From Atopostipes sp963558565 (GTDB lineage Bacteria > Bacillota > Bacilli > Lactobacillales > Carnobacteriaceae_A): DNA of 63,272 bases. A program made the position numbers and the translations under genes. Shown here one piece after another: positions 52,961 through 61,287 of the stretch; position 1 is the stretch's first letter; each line of letters opens with the position of its first letter. The DNA lies in contig CAUWGX010000009.1 in NCBI GenBank assembly GCA_963558565.1, forward strand, positions 1 through 63,272. Direction: 5' to 3'. The notes under the pieces were generated by a model. That model searched no databases. It saw only the letters and a program-made list of their open reading frames with translations, and had not been told where the DNA came from.

Positions 52961-53334
52961 ATGTTGTAAACAAGTGGTGAGCGGATGGTCTCAGGGGCAA
53001 GCCTTGATTGAGTTGAAGGAAAAAACTAAGCACTACTTGCTCGACCGCAAGGCTTTCCTCAATGGCTTTTTAGCCGCTCATGAATAGAGCATGCTCTAAA
53101 CACCACCACTTGAGTCTTTGGCAGATCGTTTTGCTGCCAAAGAAGTTTTTCAAAAGCTCTGAGAATGGGTATAAGGAAAGAAACATCTTTTTAAACGAGC
53201 GAAAGACGACCGCACAAACAGAATTAGCCCTTCAGAAAAAGCTATCTTTTCAGGGGATATAGATGTATCCATTTCGCACGCTAAATAGTACGCAATCGCT
53301 CAGGTTCTCTTAGAAGAAAAATCAAAATAAGAAG
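52961..53334 (+). other. non-coding, GC-richer region with nested inverted repeats
   Basis: No convincing gene; the 60-codon frame at 53080 has no ribosome site. CAAGTGGTG (52971-52979) pairs with CACCACTTG (53104-53112), TGAGCGG (52978-52984) with CCGCTCA (53074-53080), AAGCCTTG (52999-53006) with CAAGGCTT (53048-53055), and TAGAGCATGCTCTA (53085-53098) is self-complementary. A 10-bp hairpin with T tail follows. The remainder to 53334 shows nothing clear. Candidate structured RNA, or a mobile-element remnant. Confidence 0.5.
53115..53150 (+). terminator. terminator-like hairpin ending the structured region
   Basis: TCTTTGGCAG (53115-53124) pairs with CTGCCAAAGA (53133-53142) and is followed by AGTTTTTC. 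It could end the murF transcript or a separate RNA. Confidence 0.65.
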
Positions 53335-53362
53335 TTGAGTATTTAGCAACGTATGCTAAAAT
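53335..53362 (+). promoter_or_regulatory. mazEF promoter with internal operator
   Basis: TTGAGT (53335-53340), 16-bp spacer, TAAAAT (53357-53362). TTTAGCA-ACGTA-TGCTAAA (53342-53360) is a perfect inverted repeat filling the spacer, as expected for autoregulation by the antitoxin or toxin-antitoxin complex. Confidence 0.65.
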
Positions 53363-53406
53363 GATTAAGAGAATATCTGTAACCGAGCTTGAGGGGGCCT
53401 ATTGTG

Positions 53407-53667
53407 ATGGCGGAAGAAAGTAAGAAATTAGTTGTGGAGATTGATGCACAAACTTATTCATTAATTGAAGAATACAGTCGTTATATGAATCAAGAAAATA
53501 AAAAGGTCGTAAATTATCTATTAAACCAATCATTAAAAGAATTTGTCACCAATTATCAAAATTTGAAAAAAGGATATGTTGAAATGGCGAGTATCAATTT
53601 AGAGATTAGTGATGCTTTTACTGTATCGGAAAATGAGGCCTTTAATCGCATTGATTATGAAGAGTGA
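53407..53667 (+). CDS. mazE: MazE/EndoAI-like antitoxin
   Basis: An 86-residue protein with an N-terminal ribbon-helix-helix pattern (KKLVVEIDAQTYSLIEEYSRYMNQENKKVVNYLLNQSL) and a helical, acidic C-terminus (FTVSENEAFNRIDYEE) that would wrap the toxin. ATG at 53407 is used; the GTG at 53404 and a TTG at 53389 are possible. It lies 41 bp before mazF. Divergent from Bacillus EndoAI but in the expected place and size. Confidence 0.8.
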   Translation: MAEESKKLVVEIDAQTYSLIEEYSRYMNQENKKVVNYLLNQSLKEFVTNYQNLKKGYVEMASINLEISDAFTVSENEAFNRIDYEE

Positions 53668-53708
53668 TTAAAGCATTGTTTTTCTGATCGCGTAAGGGGG
53701 ACAAGGCA

Positions 53709-54047
53709 ATGTTGAAAAGAGGAGACGTCTATTACGCTGATTTGTCGCCTGTTGTCGGATCAGAACAAGGGGGTGTTCGCCCCGTGCTAATTTTACAAAA
53801 TAATGTAGGAAATAAATATAGCCCAACGGTTATTGTTGCTGCAATCACGAGTAAAATAGATAAAAGTAAAGTACCCACGCATGTTCCAATAGGTAAAGAT
53901 AAAGGTTTGACAGAAAATTCAGTGGCTTTACTTGAACAGGTTCGAACAATCGACAAACAACGTCTGACGGATAAGATTACACACTTAAGCGAAGAGATGA
54001 TGCGAGAAGTTGATAAGGCACTGAGAATTAGTCTGGGAATTACTTAA
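53709..54047 (+). CDS. mazF: MazF/EndoA endoribonuclease toxin
   Basis: A 112-residue mRNA interferase. LKRGDVYYADLSPVVGSEQGGVRPVLILQN is the conserved N-terminal fold with the catalytic Arg; AAITSKIDKSKVPTHVPI and SVALLEQVRTIDKQRL with the catalytic Thr/Ser region follow. In Bacillus the enzyme cuts at UACAU. Chromosomal, near cell-wall genes, as in other Firmicutes. GGGGGA lies upstream of the ATG. Confidence 0.93.
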   Translation: MLKRGDVYYADLSPVVGSEQGGVRPVLILQNNVGNKYSPTVIVAAITSKIDKSKVPTHVPIGKDKGLTENSVALLEQVRTIDKQRLTDKITHLSEEMMREVDKALRISLGIT

Positions 54048-54057
54048 TACATAGATG

Positions 54058-54092
54058 AAAAAGCCACTTCTTAAAAAGTTGGCTTTTTCTTC
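54058..54092 (+). terminator. terminator after mazF
   Basis: AAAAAGCCA (54058-54066) pairs with TGGCTTTTT (54080-54088), followed by CTTCC. Confidence 0.75.
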
Positions 54093-54125
54093 CTTTAAAG
54101 GTTAAATTGTTAGAAGGAGAAGACG

Positions 54126-54623
54126 ATGAAATTAACGTTGAAACAAATGGTTTTAAATGCAATGTTTGCAGCGATATATGTTGTAGTAACAATTTTTTTA
54201 CCATCTTATGGTCCTTTGCAGCTACGTCTGTCTGAAATGTTTGCCCACTTACCTGTATTCAATCGAAAATATGCAGTGGGTCTAATCATAGGTGTAGCAC
54301 TGGCGAATATACGGTCCGAATTTGGAATTTATGATATTATTTTTGGAACATTACATACAGCAATTTCTATCTGGATTGTTTCTTTAATCATTAAAGAGAG
54401 TGACAGTCTTTTGAAGAAAATGTTGATCAATACTGGAGTCTTTACCGTGATGAGTTTTGTTTTAGCACTAATGGTTGGTTATTTATCCAATCAAATGGCG
54501 ATTTTCTGGACGCTATACGCCAGTTTCGCAGCAAGTATTGCGATCGTGATGTTAGTGACCATTCCACTAATGCTCTTTATCGATAAACAAGTCCACTTTG
54601 ATCGCACGATGGAAACAGAATAA
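54126..54623 (+). CDS. queT: queuosine-precursor ECF S component
   Basis: A 165-residue membrane protein with about five to six segments. FLPSYGPLQLRLSEMFAHLPVFNRKYAVGLIIGVALANIRSEFGIYDIIFGTLHT (in parts) is the QueT signature. It would import a queuine or preQ precursor through the shared ECF module. I looked for a preQ1 riboswitch in the 78-bp gap upstream and did not see one. AGAAGGAG precedes the ATG. Confidence 0.87.
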   Translation: MKLTLKQMVLNAMFAAIYVVVTIFLPSYGPLQLRLSEMFAHLPVFNRKYAVGLIIGVALANIRSEFGIYDIIFGTLHTAISIWIVSLIIKESDSLLKKMLINTGVFTVMSFVLALMVGYLSNQMAIFWTLYASFAASIAIVMLVTIPLMLFIDKQVHFDRTMETE

Positions 54624-54676
54624 AAAGAGCGTAGAATGATTGTTAGCTTTCTTTCGGGCTTGCTAAAGGCATTTCT

Positions 54677-54705
54677 TTGATGTTTTTCTAAAAAAGAGAT
54701 AAAAT
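54677..54705 (+). promoter_or_regulatory. hsp20 promoter
   Basis: TTGATG (54677-54682), 17-bp spacer, TAAAAT (54700-54705). Confidence 0.65.
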
Positions 54706-54709
54706 AAGA

Positions 54710-54734
54710 GTGTAGTGAAGACGTCTTACTACAC
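54710..54734 (+). promoter_or_regulatory. palindrome at the hsp20 transcription start
   Basis: GTGTAGT (54710-54716) and ACTACAC (54728-54734) flank the perfect palindrome AAGACGTCTT. It begins 5 bp after the -10, so it is either a repressor operator or a hairpin at the 5' end of the mRNA. It is not CIRCE or the CtsR heptad repeat. Confidence 0.6.
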
Positions 54735-54774
54735 AAATGAGTAAAATAAAATCAAAGAAAGAAGGAACAGAATA

Positions 54775-55194
54775 ATGAATAATTTATTTCCATCAAGACG
54801 TGATTTTATGAACTTGAACAGACACTTTTTCGGAAACTCTTTTGACAATTTCTTTACGGACAATGCAGATTTCAGTGTAGACATTAAAGAAGCGGACGAC
54901 GCGTATACTTTAGAAGCCGACTTACCAGGTTTAACAAAAGAAGATATTCAACTCGATTACAGTAACAATGTATTGTCTATTCGTGCTGAACAAGAAGTGG
55001 ATACAGAAGAAAAAGATGACGAGAGTAATTACGTCCGTCGTGAACGTTCTAGTCGCTCATATGCTCGACAATTTTTAATTAAAGATATCGATGAAGACAA
55101 CATTACTGCAAAATTTGAAAATGGTGTACTAACTGTCGATTTACCGAAAAAAGAGGGTAGCGACCAAGAAACGAAAAAAATTGATATTCAATAA
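54775..55194 (+). CDS. Hsp20-family small heat-shock protein
   Basis: A 139-residue chaperone. The alpha-crystallin domain spans about residues 33-130: FSVDIKEADDAYTLEADLPGL, IQLDYSNNVLSIRAE and the closing GVLTVDLPKKEG (the A-x-x-x-n-GVL motif). The N-terminal arm carries RRDFMNLNRHFFGNSFDNFF. It acts as an ATP-independent holdase. Monocistronic, with promoter, palindrome and terminator all visible. Confidence 0.93.
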   Translation: MNNLFPSRRDFMNLNRHFFGNSFDNFFTDNADFSVDIKEADDAYTLEADLPGLTKEDIQLDYSNNVLSIRAEQEVDTEEKDDESNYVRRERSSRSYARQFLIKDIDEDNITAKFENGVLTVDLPKKEGSDQETKKIDIQ

Positions 55195-55208
55195 TGAATT
55201 AAATAAAA

Positions 55209-55250
55209 TATAAAAGGGACTTTTTCCTGAAATGGAGGGTCCCTTTTATA
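55209..55250. terminator. terminator after hsp20
   Basis: TATAAAAGGGAC (55209-55220) pairs with GTCCCTTTTATA (55239-55250). Confidence 0.85.
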
Positions 55251-55287
55251 TTGTACATAACACAAGAGGACAAGGAGCATATAAAAA

Positions 55288-56277
55288 ATGAAAGCTTGGA
55301 CAATAAAAGAACCAGGTGGAATCGAACAATTAATTATGGTCGACCGCCCAATTCCAGAACCGACAGAAGATGAAATTTTAGTAAAAGTTGAAAGCACTGC
55401 GGTGAATCGGACGGATATTATCACCCGTGAAGATAAAAATTTAGAAGCCCCTTATCCCATTTTAGGCGTGGAAGTGAGTGGTGTCGTTGAGAAGGCTTCT
55501 CCTCATTATCCTGAATTAAAAGAAGGTACACGAGTGGCTGGAATAGTGAATCGAGGAGGTTATTCTGAATATGCGGTCATGCCCGCTGGCCGTGCCATTG
55601 TCCTGCCAGATTCGATGTCATTTATTGATGGGGCAGCGATTCCTGAAGTATTTCTAACGGCGTATCAAACCATGTTTTGGCTCGGTGAATTGAAACCACA
55701 AGAAACAGTTTTAATCCATGCAGCAGGCAGTGGTGTAGGAACAGCCGCGATTCAGTTGGCTAGTCGTAAAATCACTGATGCTAACATTATTGCAACGGCC
55801 GGTTCTCAAAGAAAACTAGAAGTGGCGAAAGCCATCGGTGCTGACTTTACAATCAATTATAAAAAAGAAGATTTTGCAGAAAAAGTCCTTGAATATACAG
55901 ATGGACACGGAGCGGATGTTATTTTAGACTTTGTTGGTGCTTCATACTGGGAGAAAAACCTGAAGAGTGCCGCTGTAGATGGTCGTTGGGTATTGATTGG
56001 TACACTGGGTGGCTCAGAAGTAGAAAAAGTATCCTTAGGTCAATTAATGCAAAAAAGATTGTCATTAAAAGCGACTCTATTAACGCCGCGCAGTGATGAA
56101 TATAAGGCGGAACTTACCCAGGAATTTGCACATCGCATGATTCCGTTTTTCGAGGAAGATATTATTCAACCGATTATTCATTCTGTTTTAGATTTTGATA
56201 ACTTAAAAGAAGCTCATCGCCAAATGGAAGCCGATGAAAATACCGGGAAAATTATTATCGATGTTGCCGATTTATAA
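55288..56277 (+). CDS. zinc-independent MDR-family quinone oxidoreductase
   Basis: A 329-residue NADPH-dependent reductase of the medium-chain family. The GroES-like N-terminal half (VKVESTAVNRTDIITREDKN, LGVEVSGVVE) precedes the nucleotide fold (VLIHAAGSGVGTAAIQLA, HGADVILDFVGASYWEKNL). The Cys/His zinc ligands of alcohol dehydrogenases are absent, which places it with quinone oxidoreductase/PIG3-like enzymes. Substrate unknown. Confidence 0.87.
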   Translation: MKAWTIKEPGGIEQLIMVDRPIPEPTEDEILVKVESTAVNRTDIITREDKNLEAPYPILGVEVSGVVEKASPHYPELKEGTRVAGIVNRGGYSEYAVMPAGRAIVLPDSMSFIDGAAIPEVFLTAYQTMFWLGELKPQETVLIHAAGSGVGTAAIQLASRKITDANIIATAGSQRKLEVAKAIGADFTINYKKEDFAEKVLEYTDGHGADVILDFVGASYWEKNLKSAAVDGRWVLIGTLGGSEVEKVSLGQLMQKRLSLKATLLTPRSDEYKAELTQEFAHRMIPFFEEDIIQPIIHSVLDFDNLKEAHRQMEADENTGKIIIDVADL

Positions 56278-56286
56278 GGGTAAAAT

Positions 56287-56332
56287 AAAAACGACTTTAG
56301 TGGAATGACTCAATTCCTCTAAAGTCGTTTTT
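56287..56332. terminator. bidirectional terminator, MDR gene / maeR
   Basis: A 20-bp stem (56287-56306 with 56313-56332; AAAAACGACTTTAG outer arm) lies between convergent genes. Confidence 0.88.
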
Positions 56333-56334
56333 AT

Positions 56335-57021
56335 TTAGAATTTTTTCTTATAGAAGTTTGTCGGACGGCCAACAGTCCCATATCTTTGTTCCACTTCTAA
56401 AAAATCGTTTTTCTCCAAATAGTGAATGTATTTTCGAATGGAAACATGGGAAAGGGACATTTTTTCTGTCAGCTCTTGAATCGTAAAAGCGTGTTCGAAC
56501 GAATCGACAACAGCTAATATTAATTGTAACGTTTGTTCAGTTAACCCTTTTTCTAACTCAATTTCTGTGTGCTTTTGTTCCTGTTCTTTTTCTAACCAAT
56601 AAAACTGGTCGATGTCTGCTTGTGCCATTTTGTTTTGAGCATTTAATAGTTCCTTTTGTTGTTTAAAACGTAACATGCTTTTTTGAAAACGATCGAATTG
56701 AAATGGTTTTAAAATATAATCCACGGCGCCATATTGAGCGCACAACTCAATCGTTTCTTGTTCATTGATCGCCGTAATCATAATAAAGTCGGCCGGATAT
56801 TCTTCTTTACGTAACATTTTAATCAAATCCACCCCCGACTCATTGGTTAAATGAATATCGATTAATAGTAAATCAAATAAGTATTTTTTCGTTAATTTCA
56901 TCGCTTCTTTGACAGAAGCTGCAACTCCTGTCACTTTAAACTCTGGAATTCTTTCTACATATCGTTTATTGATCGAGGAGACCATAGCGTCGTCTTCTAC
57001 AATTAATACCGAATAAGTCAT
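56335..57021 (-). CDS. maeR: response regulator of the malate two-component system
   Basis: A 228-residue CitB/DcuR-type regulator. The receiver domain is complete (VEDDAMV acidic pair, phosphorylated Asp in LLLIDIHL, Thr in MITAINEQ, Lys in YILKPFQFDRF). The C-terminal half is a helix-turn-helix region (FTIQELTEKMSLSHVSIRKYIHYLEKNDFL). By position opposite maePE it should activate malate use. It follows maeK with 32 bp between. Confidence 0.9.
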   Translation of the reverse strand: MTYSVLIVEDDAMVSSINKRYVERIPEFKVTGVAASVKEAMKLTKKYLFDLLLIDIHLTNESGVDLIKMLRKEEYPADFIMITAINEQETIELCAQYGAVDYILKPFQFDRFQKSMLRFKQQKELLNAQNKMAQADIDQFYWLEKEQEQKHTEIELEKGLTEQTLQLILAVVDSFEHAFTIQELTEKMSLSHVSIRKYIHYLEKNDFLEVEQRYGTVGRPTNFYKKKF

Positions 57022-57053
57022 GAATCTTGCTCCTTCATTAGATATGAATCTTT

Positions 57054-58571
57054 TTAGTCTGCGGGGTAGCCCTCTGTTTCTTTTTGGTAGTCTTTTTCAA
57101 AATAAATGGTTAACCAACCACTGCCATATTCTTTCATCACTCCATTGTACCCCATATTTTTTAATTGTTTGATCATTTCTTTTGTTTTCCCGCGGATTTT
57201 ATAGGTCGTAAATATTTTCTCATTAAAATAACCCAGCTCTAGATGAACTTCTGTAAGTTGCGACGTTTCTAATAATAATTTATTGATCAAACTTAATTTT
57301 TGAATCCAAGCTTGTGTAAAATGAAAATCTTCGGTTGCGGGAATATCTGGATAAACTTCAATCGTAAAAGGTAGTTGATTTTCAGAAAATTTACGACGTT
57401 CACCGACTAAAAATCCTGCAATAGCTGGATTATGAATGAGGTAAGCCACCCGTTTTGAAAATTCTTGTTCAGGTTCAATTAAATTTTCCAAATAAGCTTC
57501 TAACTCATCGTATTCTTGTAAGTCTGTAAGTCCATAGATCACGTGTAATTTATTTAAAAAATCGTGTGATTGTGCTTCTAGCGTATGTGCATATTCGAAG
57601 GTTGAATAGAGCTGACTAGTGAGCATATGCAGTTCAGTCGCATCACGCAAAGTAAAAACACTTCCTACTTTTTGATCGTTGACGAGGACAGGTGCATAGG
57701 AGACGATATATTCTTTTCCTTGATACGAGTAAATTTGCTCATTAGAATTGGAAGTTAATTCTTCCCCTTTTAGAAAAGGAAGCACTGTGTAAATATCTTG
57801 GAGAACTTCTCTATCTTTACTTAAACCAAACTGTTTTGCAGCTTCTTGATTTTTTAAAATGATTTTTTGTTCAGTATTCGTTAGAAATACGGCATCCACT
57901 GCATACTCCATCATGGCATTTCTTTCTTCTAAAACGCGGGCAATTTCTTGAGGTTCCATATCCAGCATTTGTTTTTTCAAAGAATAAGCCACAAGAGCAG
58001 CAAGACTTAGACCAATGATAAGACTAATACCGAAAGCGAGCGTGAGAGGTTGTCTGTTTCTTTTCATGATTTGATCAAGATTTTGAATCGTTACACCAAT
58101 GGAAACAGCCCCAATGACTTCATTCTGTGGATTATAAATCGGAACAAATGAACGTAGTGAATGCCCTAAAGTTCCCTCACCAATTGAAGTATATTCTTTC
58201 CCCTCGAACACTTCATATTGATCACTGCCTTGGAAAGGTTGATTGATTAAATCATCATCGGGATGTGTAAGACGAGTACTGTCGAGTGTCATAATCACTG
58301 TATAATCTAAATCAAAATTTTCATTAATCGTATCGGTATATTGTTTAAGGTCAGTATGAGTTTCTTTTTGTTCAGTGGCCTGAATGACGAATTCGTCCTG
58401 TGCGATATGACGGCCCATTTTTAATAAGTATTCTGCTTCATTTTCTTGTGTGATGGTAGCCATTCTTTGTGTCAGTAACAAATACAACACAATTAATGTG
58501 ATTAAAATGCTGATAAGTACAATTGTAATCAATTTAAATAATAAACGCTGATTTTCCCAAAATTTTACCAT
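57054..58571 (-). CDS. maeK: CitA/DcuS-type sensor kinase with degenerate ATP-binding domain
   Basis: A 505-residue membrane sensor. Two transmembrane helices (about residues 10-33 and 168-190) frame an extracytoplasmic PASC-type sensor domain with LRSFVPIYNPQNEVIGAVSIGV. A cytoplasmic PAS (NAMMEYAVDAVFLTN) and the H-box QSHDFLNKLHVIYGL follow. The C-terminal region shows none of the normal N-box (N-x-x-x-N-A) or G-boxes (DNGxGI, GxGxGL); the corresponding places read INKLLLETSQLT and KEYGSGWLTIYF. ATG at 58571 is used (GGAAAG upstream). Kinase activity is therefore in doubt. Confidence 0.85.
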   Translation of the reverse strand: MVKFWENQRLLFKLITIVLISILITLIVLYLLLTQRMATITQENEAEYLLKMGRHIAQDEFVIQATEQKETHTDLKQYTDTINENFDLDYTVIMTLDSTRLTHPDDDLINQPFQGSDQYEVFEGKEYTSIGEGTLGHSLRSFVPIYNPQNEVIGAVSIGVTIQNLDQIMKRNRQPLTLAFGISLIIGLSLAALVAYSLKKQMLDMEPQEIARVLEERNAMMEYAVDAVFLTNTEQKIILKNQEAAKQFGLSKDREVLQDIYTVLPFLKGEELTSNSNEQIYSYQGKEYIVSYAPVLVNDQKVGSVFTLRDATELHMLTSQLYSTFEYAHTLEAQSHDFLNKLHVIYGLTDLQEYDELEAYLENLIEPEQEFSKRVAYLIHNPAIAGFLVGERRKFSENQLPFTIEVYPDIPATEDFHFTQAWIQKLSLINKLLLETSQLTEVHLELGYFNEKIFTTYKIRGKTKEMIKQLKNMGYNGVMKEYGSGWLTIYFEKDYQKETEGYPAD

Positions 58572-58631
58572 AATTTCTCTACTTTCCTTCAAAATAAAAA
58601 TTCCTATCTCTACTTTACCATTTAAATTAGT

Positions 58632-58689
58632 TTAATTAAGACTTAAATTAATTAAAAAATATTGTGGGAAGAAATATATGCGATAAACT
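58632..58689 (+). promoter_or_regulatory. maePE promoter with upstream direct repeats
   Basis: TTGTGG (58662-58667), 16-bp spacer, TAAACT (58684-58689). Two TTAATTAA copies lie at 58632-58639 and 58648-58655, 16 bp apart, just upstream of the -35; they are candidate MaeR sites. Confidence 0.5.
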
Positions 58690-58741
58690 ATAGGTGAGCA
58701 TAAAGGAAAGAAAATTTTGAAAGAGGAGGCCTCAGCGATAA

Positions 58742-60070
58742 ATGTCGAAAAAACAGAGCATGACCCATGAGCATTCAGAAGAAAGCTTTTGGGAAAGAAT
58801 AAAAGAGAAGAAAATTGGAGTGGTTTCGCTCCCGATATATCTTGCATTTGCCATCATTATTTTTATAGCTATGTATACGGAAACAATTCCGCTAGATATG
58901 ATGGGCGGATTTGGAGTTATTATGGTGTTAGGATGGCTATTGGGAACGATCGGAGATGCGATCCCTGGTCTAAATAAATTTGGTGGTTCCACCATTCTCT
59001 CCATGATTGTTCCCGCAGTCTTGGTTTTATTTAATTTACTTCCACAAAATTCACTTGCTGCCGTCGAAATGTTGATGAGTGAAGCCAATTTTTTAGATTT
59101 ATATGTTTTTGCACTAGTAGCAGGAAGTATTTTAGGGATGAATCGAAATGTTCTGGTCCAAGGCTTTGCCCGCATGGTCTTGCCAATGATGATCGGATTA
59201 GTACTGGCTTTAATTATTCCTTCGCTAGTCGGTTGGGCTTTGGGTTTAGGCTTTAAAAATACATTGTTCTATATCGTCACACCAACAATGGCTGGTGGAA
59301 TTGGTGGAGGTGTCTTACCTCTAGGACTTGGATATAGTGCCATCACCGGCATGGATTATGGCGAGTTGATTGCGATTTTGGCACCGGCTTCGATTTTAGC
59401 GAATTTCTTTTCCATCGCGGGTGCAGCGATGCTGAATCGATTAGGAGATAAAGAGCCGACATTAACCGGTGAAGGAACCTTGGTCCGTTCGGGCACTGGC
59501 CTTGATTTAAACGAGGATAGTGAAAAAATGAATTTACCTCTGAGTTATGAACTTTTAGGCATCGGTTTATTTTTACTGGTTACTTTATACATTGGTGGTA
59601 CTTTCTTTGAAGATATTATTGGACTTCCAGCAGCTGTTATTGTGATCTTTACCGCAACCGCTCTTAAATACTTCCAAGTATTACCAGGAGAAGTAGAAGT
59701 GGGGGCCAAACATTTAAACAGTTTTATTTCGACGAACTTCACCGCTCCATTAATGGTCGGTTTAGGTATTATCTATTTAACACTGGAAGATGTTCTTGCG
59801 ATGTTATCTTGGCAATACTTACTTGTTATTTTATCGGTTGTTATTACACTAGGAGCGACCGGGTATGTAGTGTCACGTTTTGTTAATATGTACCCAGTTG
59901 AAGCGTCGATTCTTTCCTTAAATCAATCCGCAATGGGAGGAACAGGGAATGTCGCGGTTTTATCAACAGCTAATCGCCAGGAAATGATGCCGTTCGCACA
60001 AGTAGCTACTCGTATTGGAGGAGCGATTACAATTAGTTTAATGATTATGATAATGAGAGTATTCGGCTAA
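58742..60070 (+). CDS. maeP: malate permease, 2-hydroxycarboxylate transporter family
   Basis: A 442-residue membrane carrier with about eleven hydrophobic segments. The 2HCT re-entrant loop motif is visible in VTPTMAGGIGGGVLPLGLGYS, and its partner near the C-terminus in LNQSAMGGTGNVAVLST. The N-terminus is charged and His-rich (MTHEHSEESFWERIKEK). With malic enzyme 43 bp downstream, L-malate is the expected substrate; citrate carriers (CitS) are close relatives. Confidence 0.9.
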   Translation: MSKKQSMTHEHSEESFWERIKEKKIGVVSLPIYLAFAIIIFIAMYTETIPLDMMGGFGVIMVLGWLLGTIGDAIPGLNKFGGSTILSMIVPAVLVLFNLLPQNSLAAVEMLMSEANFLDLYVFALVAGSILGMNRNVLVQGFARMVLPMMIGLVLALIIPSLVGWALGLGFKNTLFYIVTPTMAGGIGGGVLPLGLGYSAITGMDYGELIAILAPASILANFFSIAGAAMLNRLGDKEPTLTGEGTLVRSGTGLDLNEDSEKMNLPLSYELLGIGLFLLVTLYIGGTFFEDIIGLPAAVIVIFTATALKYFQVLPGEVEVGAKHLNSFISTNFTAPLMVGLGIIYLTLEDVLAMLSWQYLLVILSVVITLGATGYVVSRFVNMYPVEASILSLNQSAMGGTGNVAVLSTANRQEMMPFAQVATRIGGAITISLMIMIMRVFG

Positions 60071-60112
60071 AATAATTTATAGAAGAATAAAAAAGAAAGA
60101 GGAGAATGCATA

Positions 60113-61264
60113 ATGGTAGATGTCAAAAAAGAAGCACTGAAGATCAACGAAGAAAATGCAGGGAAAATCGAAGTGAACTCAACCGTTCCTATTGATAATA
60201 TGGAAGAGTTAGCGATTGCTTATACACCAGGAGTAGCCGCTGTGAGTTCAGCCATTGCTGAAAATAAAGAAGATGTCTATAAGTACACAAGCAAAAGAAA
60301 TCTTGTGGCAGTTGTGACCGATGGTTCGGCGGTTCTTGGTCTAGGAAACATTGGACCCGAAGCAGCTATTCCAGTGATGGAAGGAAAAGCAGCTTTATTT
60401 AAACGCTTTGCCAATGTAAATGCCGTTCCTATCTCACTAGACACACAGGACACAGATGAAATTGTCTCCCATATCCAAGCGATCGCACCATCTTTCGGGG
60501 GAATCAACTTAGAAGATATTAGTGCCCCACGCTGTTTCGAAATTGAAAGAAGACTAAAAGAAACCTTAGATATTCCTGTATTTCACGATGATCAACACGG
60601 AACCGGTATTGTTGTTCTGGCAGCATTATACAATGCACTGAAATTATCCGGCAAAAAAATGGATGAAATTAAAGTTGTTGTTAATGGTGGAGGAGCAGCG
60701 GGTGTGGCAATCTCTAAACGCTTATTATCTGCAGGAGTGAAAGATTTATTAGTGGTGGATATCGATGGTATTATTTCTGCGGATGATCCAGAGCTAGAAG
60801 AACGCCACAAAGAAATTGCAGAACTCACAAATCAAGAAAACATTACAGGAGATTTAGAAGAAGCAGTTAAGGATGCGGATGTGTTCGTAGGAGTATCAGC
60901 ACCAAATGTCTTGAAAAAAGAATGGGTTAAAACGATGAATGAAAAACCTATTATCTTTGCAATGGCAAACCCTGATCCTGAAATTCAACCAGATGAAGCA
61001 AAAGAAGCAGGAGCTTACATTGTAGCGACAGGACGAAGTGATTTTCCAAATCAAATTAATAACGTTTTAGCTTTCCCAGGTATTTTCCGAGGCGCTCTTG
61101 ACGCCCGCGCTGCTGATATAACAGATGAAATGCAAAACGCGGCGGCCAAAGGGATTGCTGCTGTCCTTTCTGAAGAGGAATTAACACCAGAAAATATTAT
61201 CCCTGATGTGTTTAACCCCGATGTAGCAGAAACAGTCGCAAAAAGTGTCACCGATGCTGTGTAA
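60113..61264 (+). CDS. maeE: malic enzyme (NAD-dependent, decarboxylating)
   Basis: A 383-residue enzyme turning L-malate into pyruvate and CO2 with reduction of NAD. AYTPGVAAVSSAI, TDGSAVLGLGNIGPEAAIPVMEGKA (in parts), LEDISAPRCFEIERRL, PVFHDDQHGTGIVVLAAL and NGGGAAGVAI are family motifs, the last one being the dinucleotide site. Encoded after maeP; together they let cells grow on malate. Confidence 0.94.
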   Translation: MVDVKKEALKINEENAGKIEVNSTVPIDNMEELAIAYTPGVAAVSSAIAENKEDVYKYTSKRNLVAVVTDGSAVLGLGNIGPEAAIPVMEGKAALFKRFANVNAVPISLDTQDTDEIVSHIQAIAPSFGGINLEDISAPRCFEIERRLKETLDIPVFHDDQHGTGIVVLAALYNALKLSGKKMDEIKVVVNGGGAAGVAISKRLLSAGVKDLLVVDIDGIISADDPELEERHKEIAELTNQENITGDLEEAVKDADVFVGVSAPNVLKKEWVKTMNEKPIIFAMANPDPEIQPDEAKEAGAYIVATGRSDFPNQINNVLAFPGIFRGALDARAADITDEMQNAAAKGIAAVLSEEELTPENIIPDVFNPDVAETVAKSVTDAV

Positions 61265-61287
61265 AGTAAAAGTTTAAGAGGCATTAA

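Noticed and set aside
53080..53262. 60-codon reading frame after murF
   Set aside because: No ribosome site, composition unlike protein in this genome, and it overlaps the inverted-repeat structure.
54048..54125. preQ1 riboswitch before queT
   Set aside because: The gap contains the mazF terminator and a ribosome site only; no preQ1-I or preQ1-II core seen.
58742..60070. Citrate carrier (CitS)
   Set aside because: Same family, but the malic enzyme follows directly and no citrate lyase genes are present.
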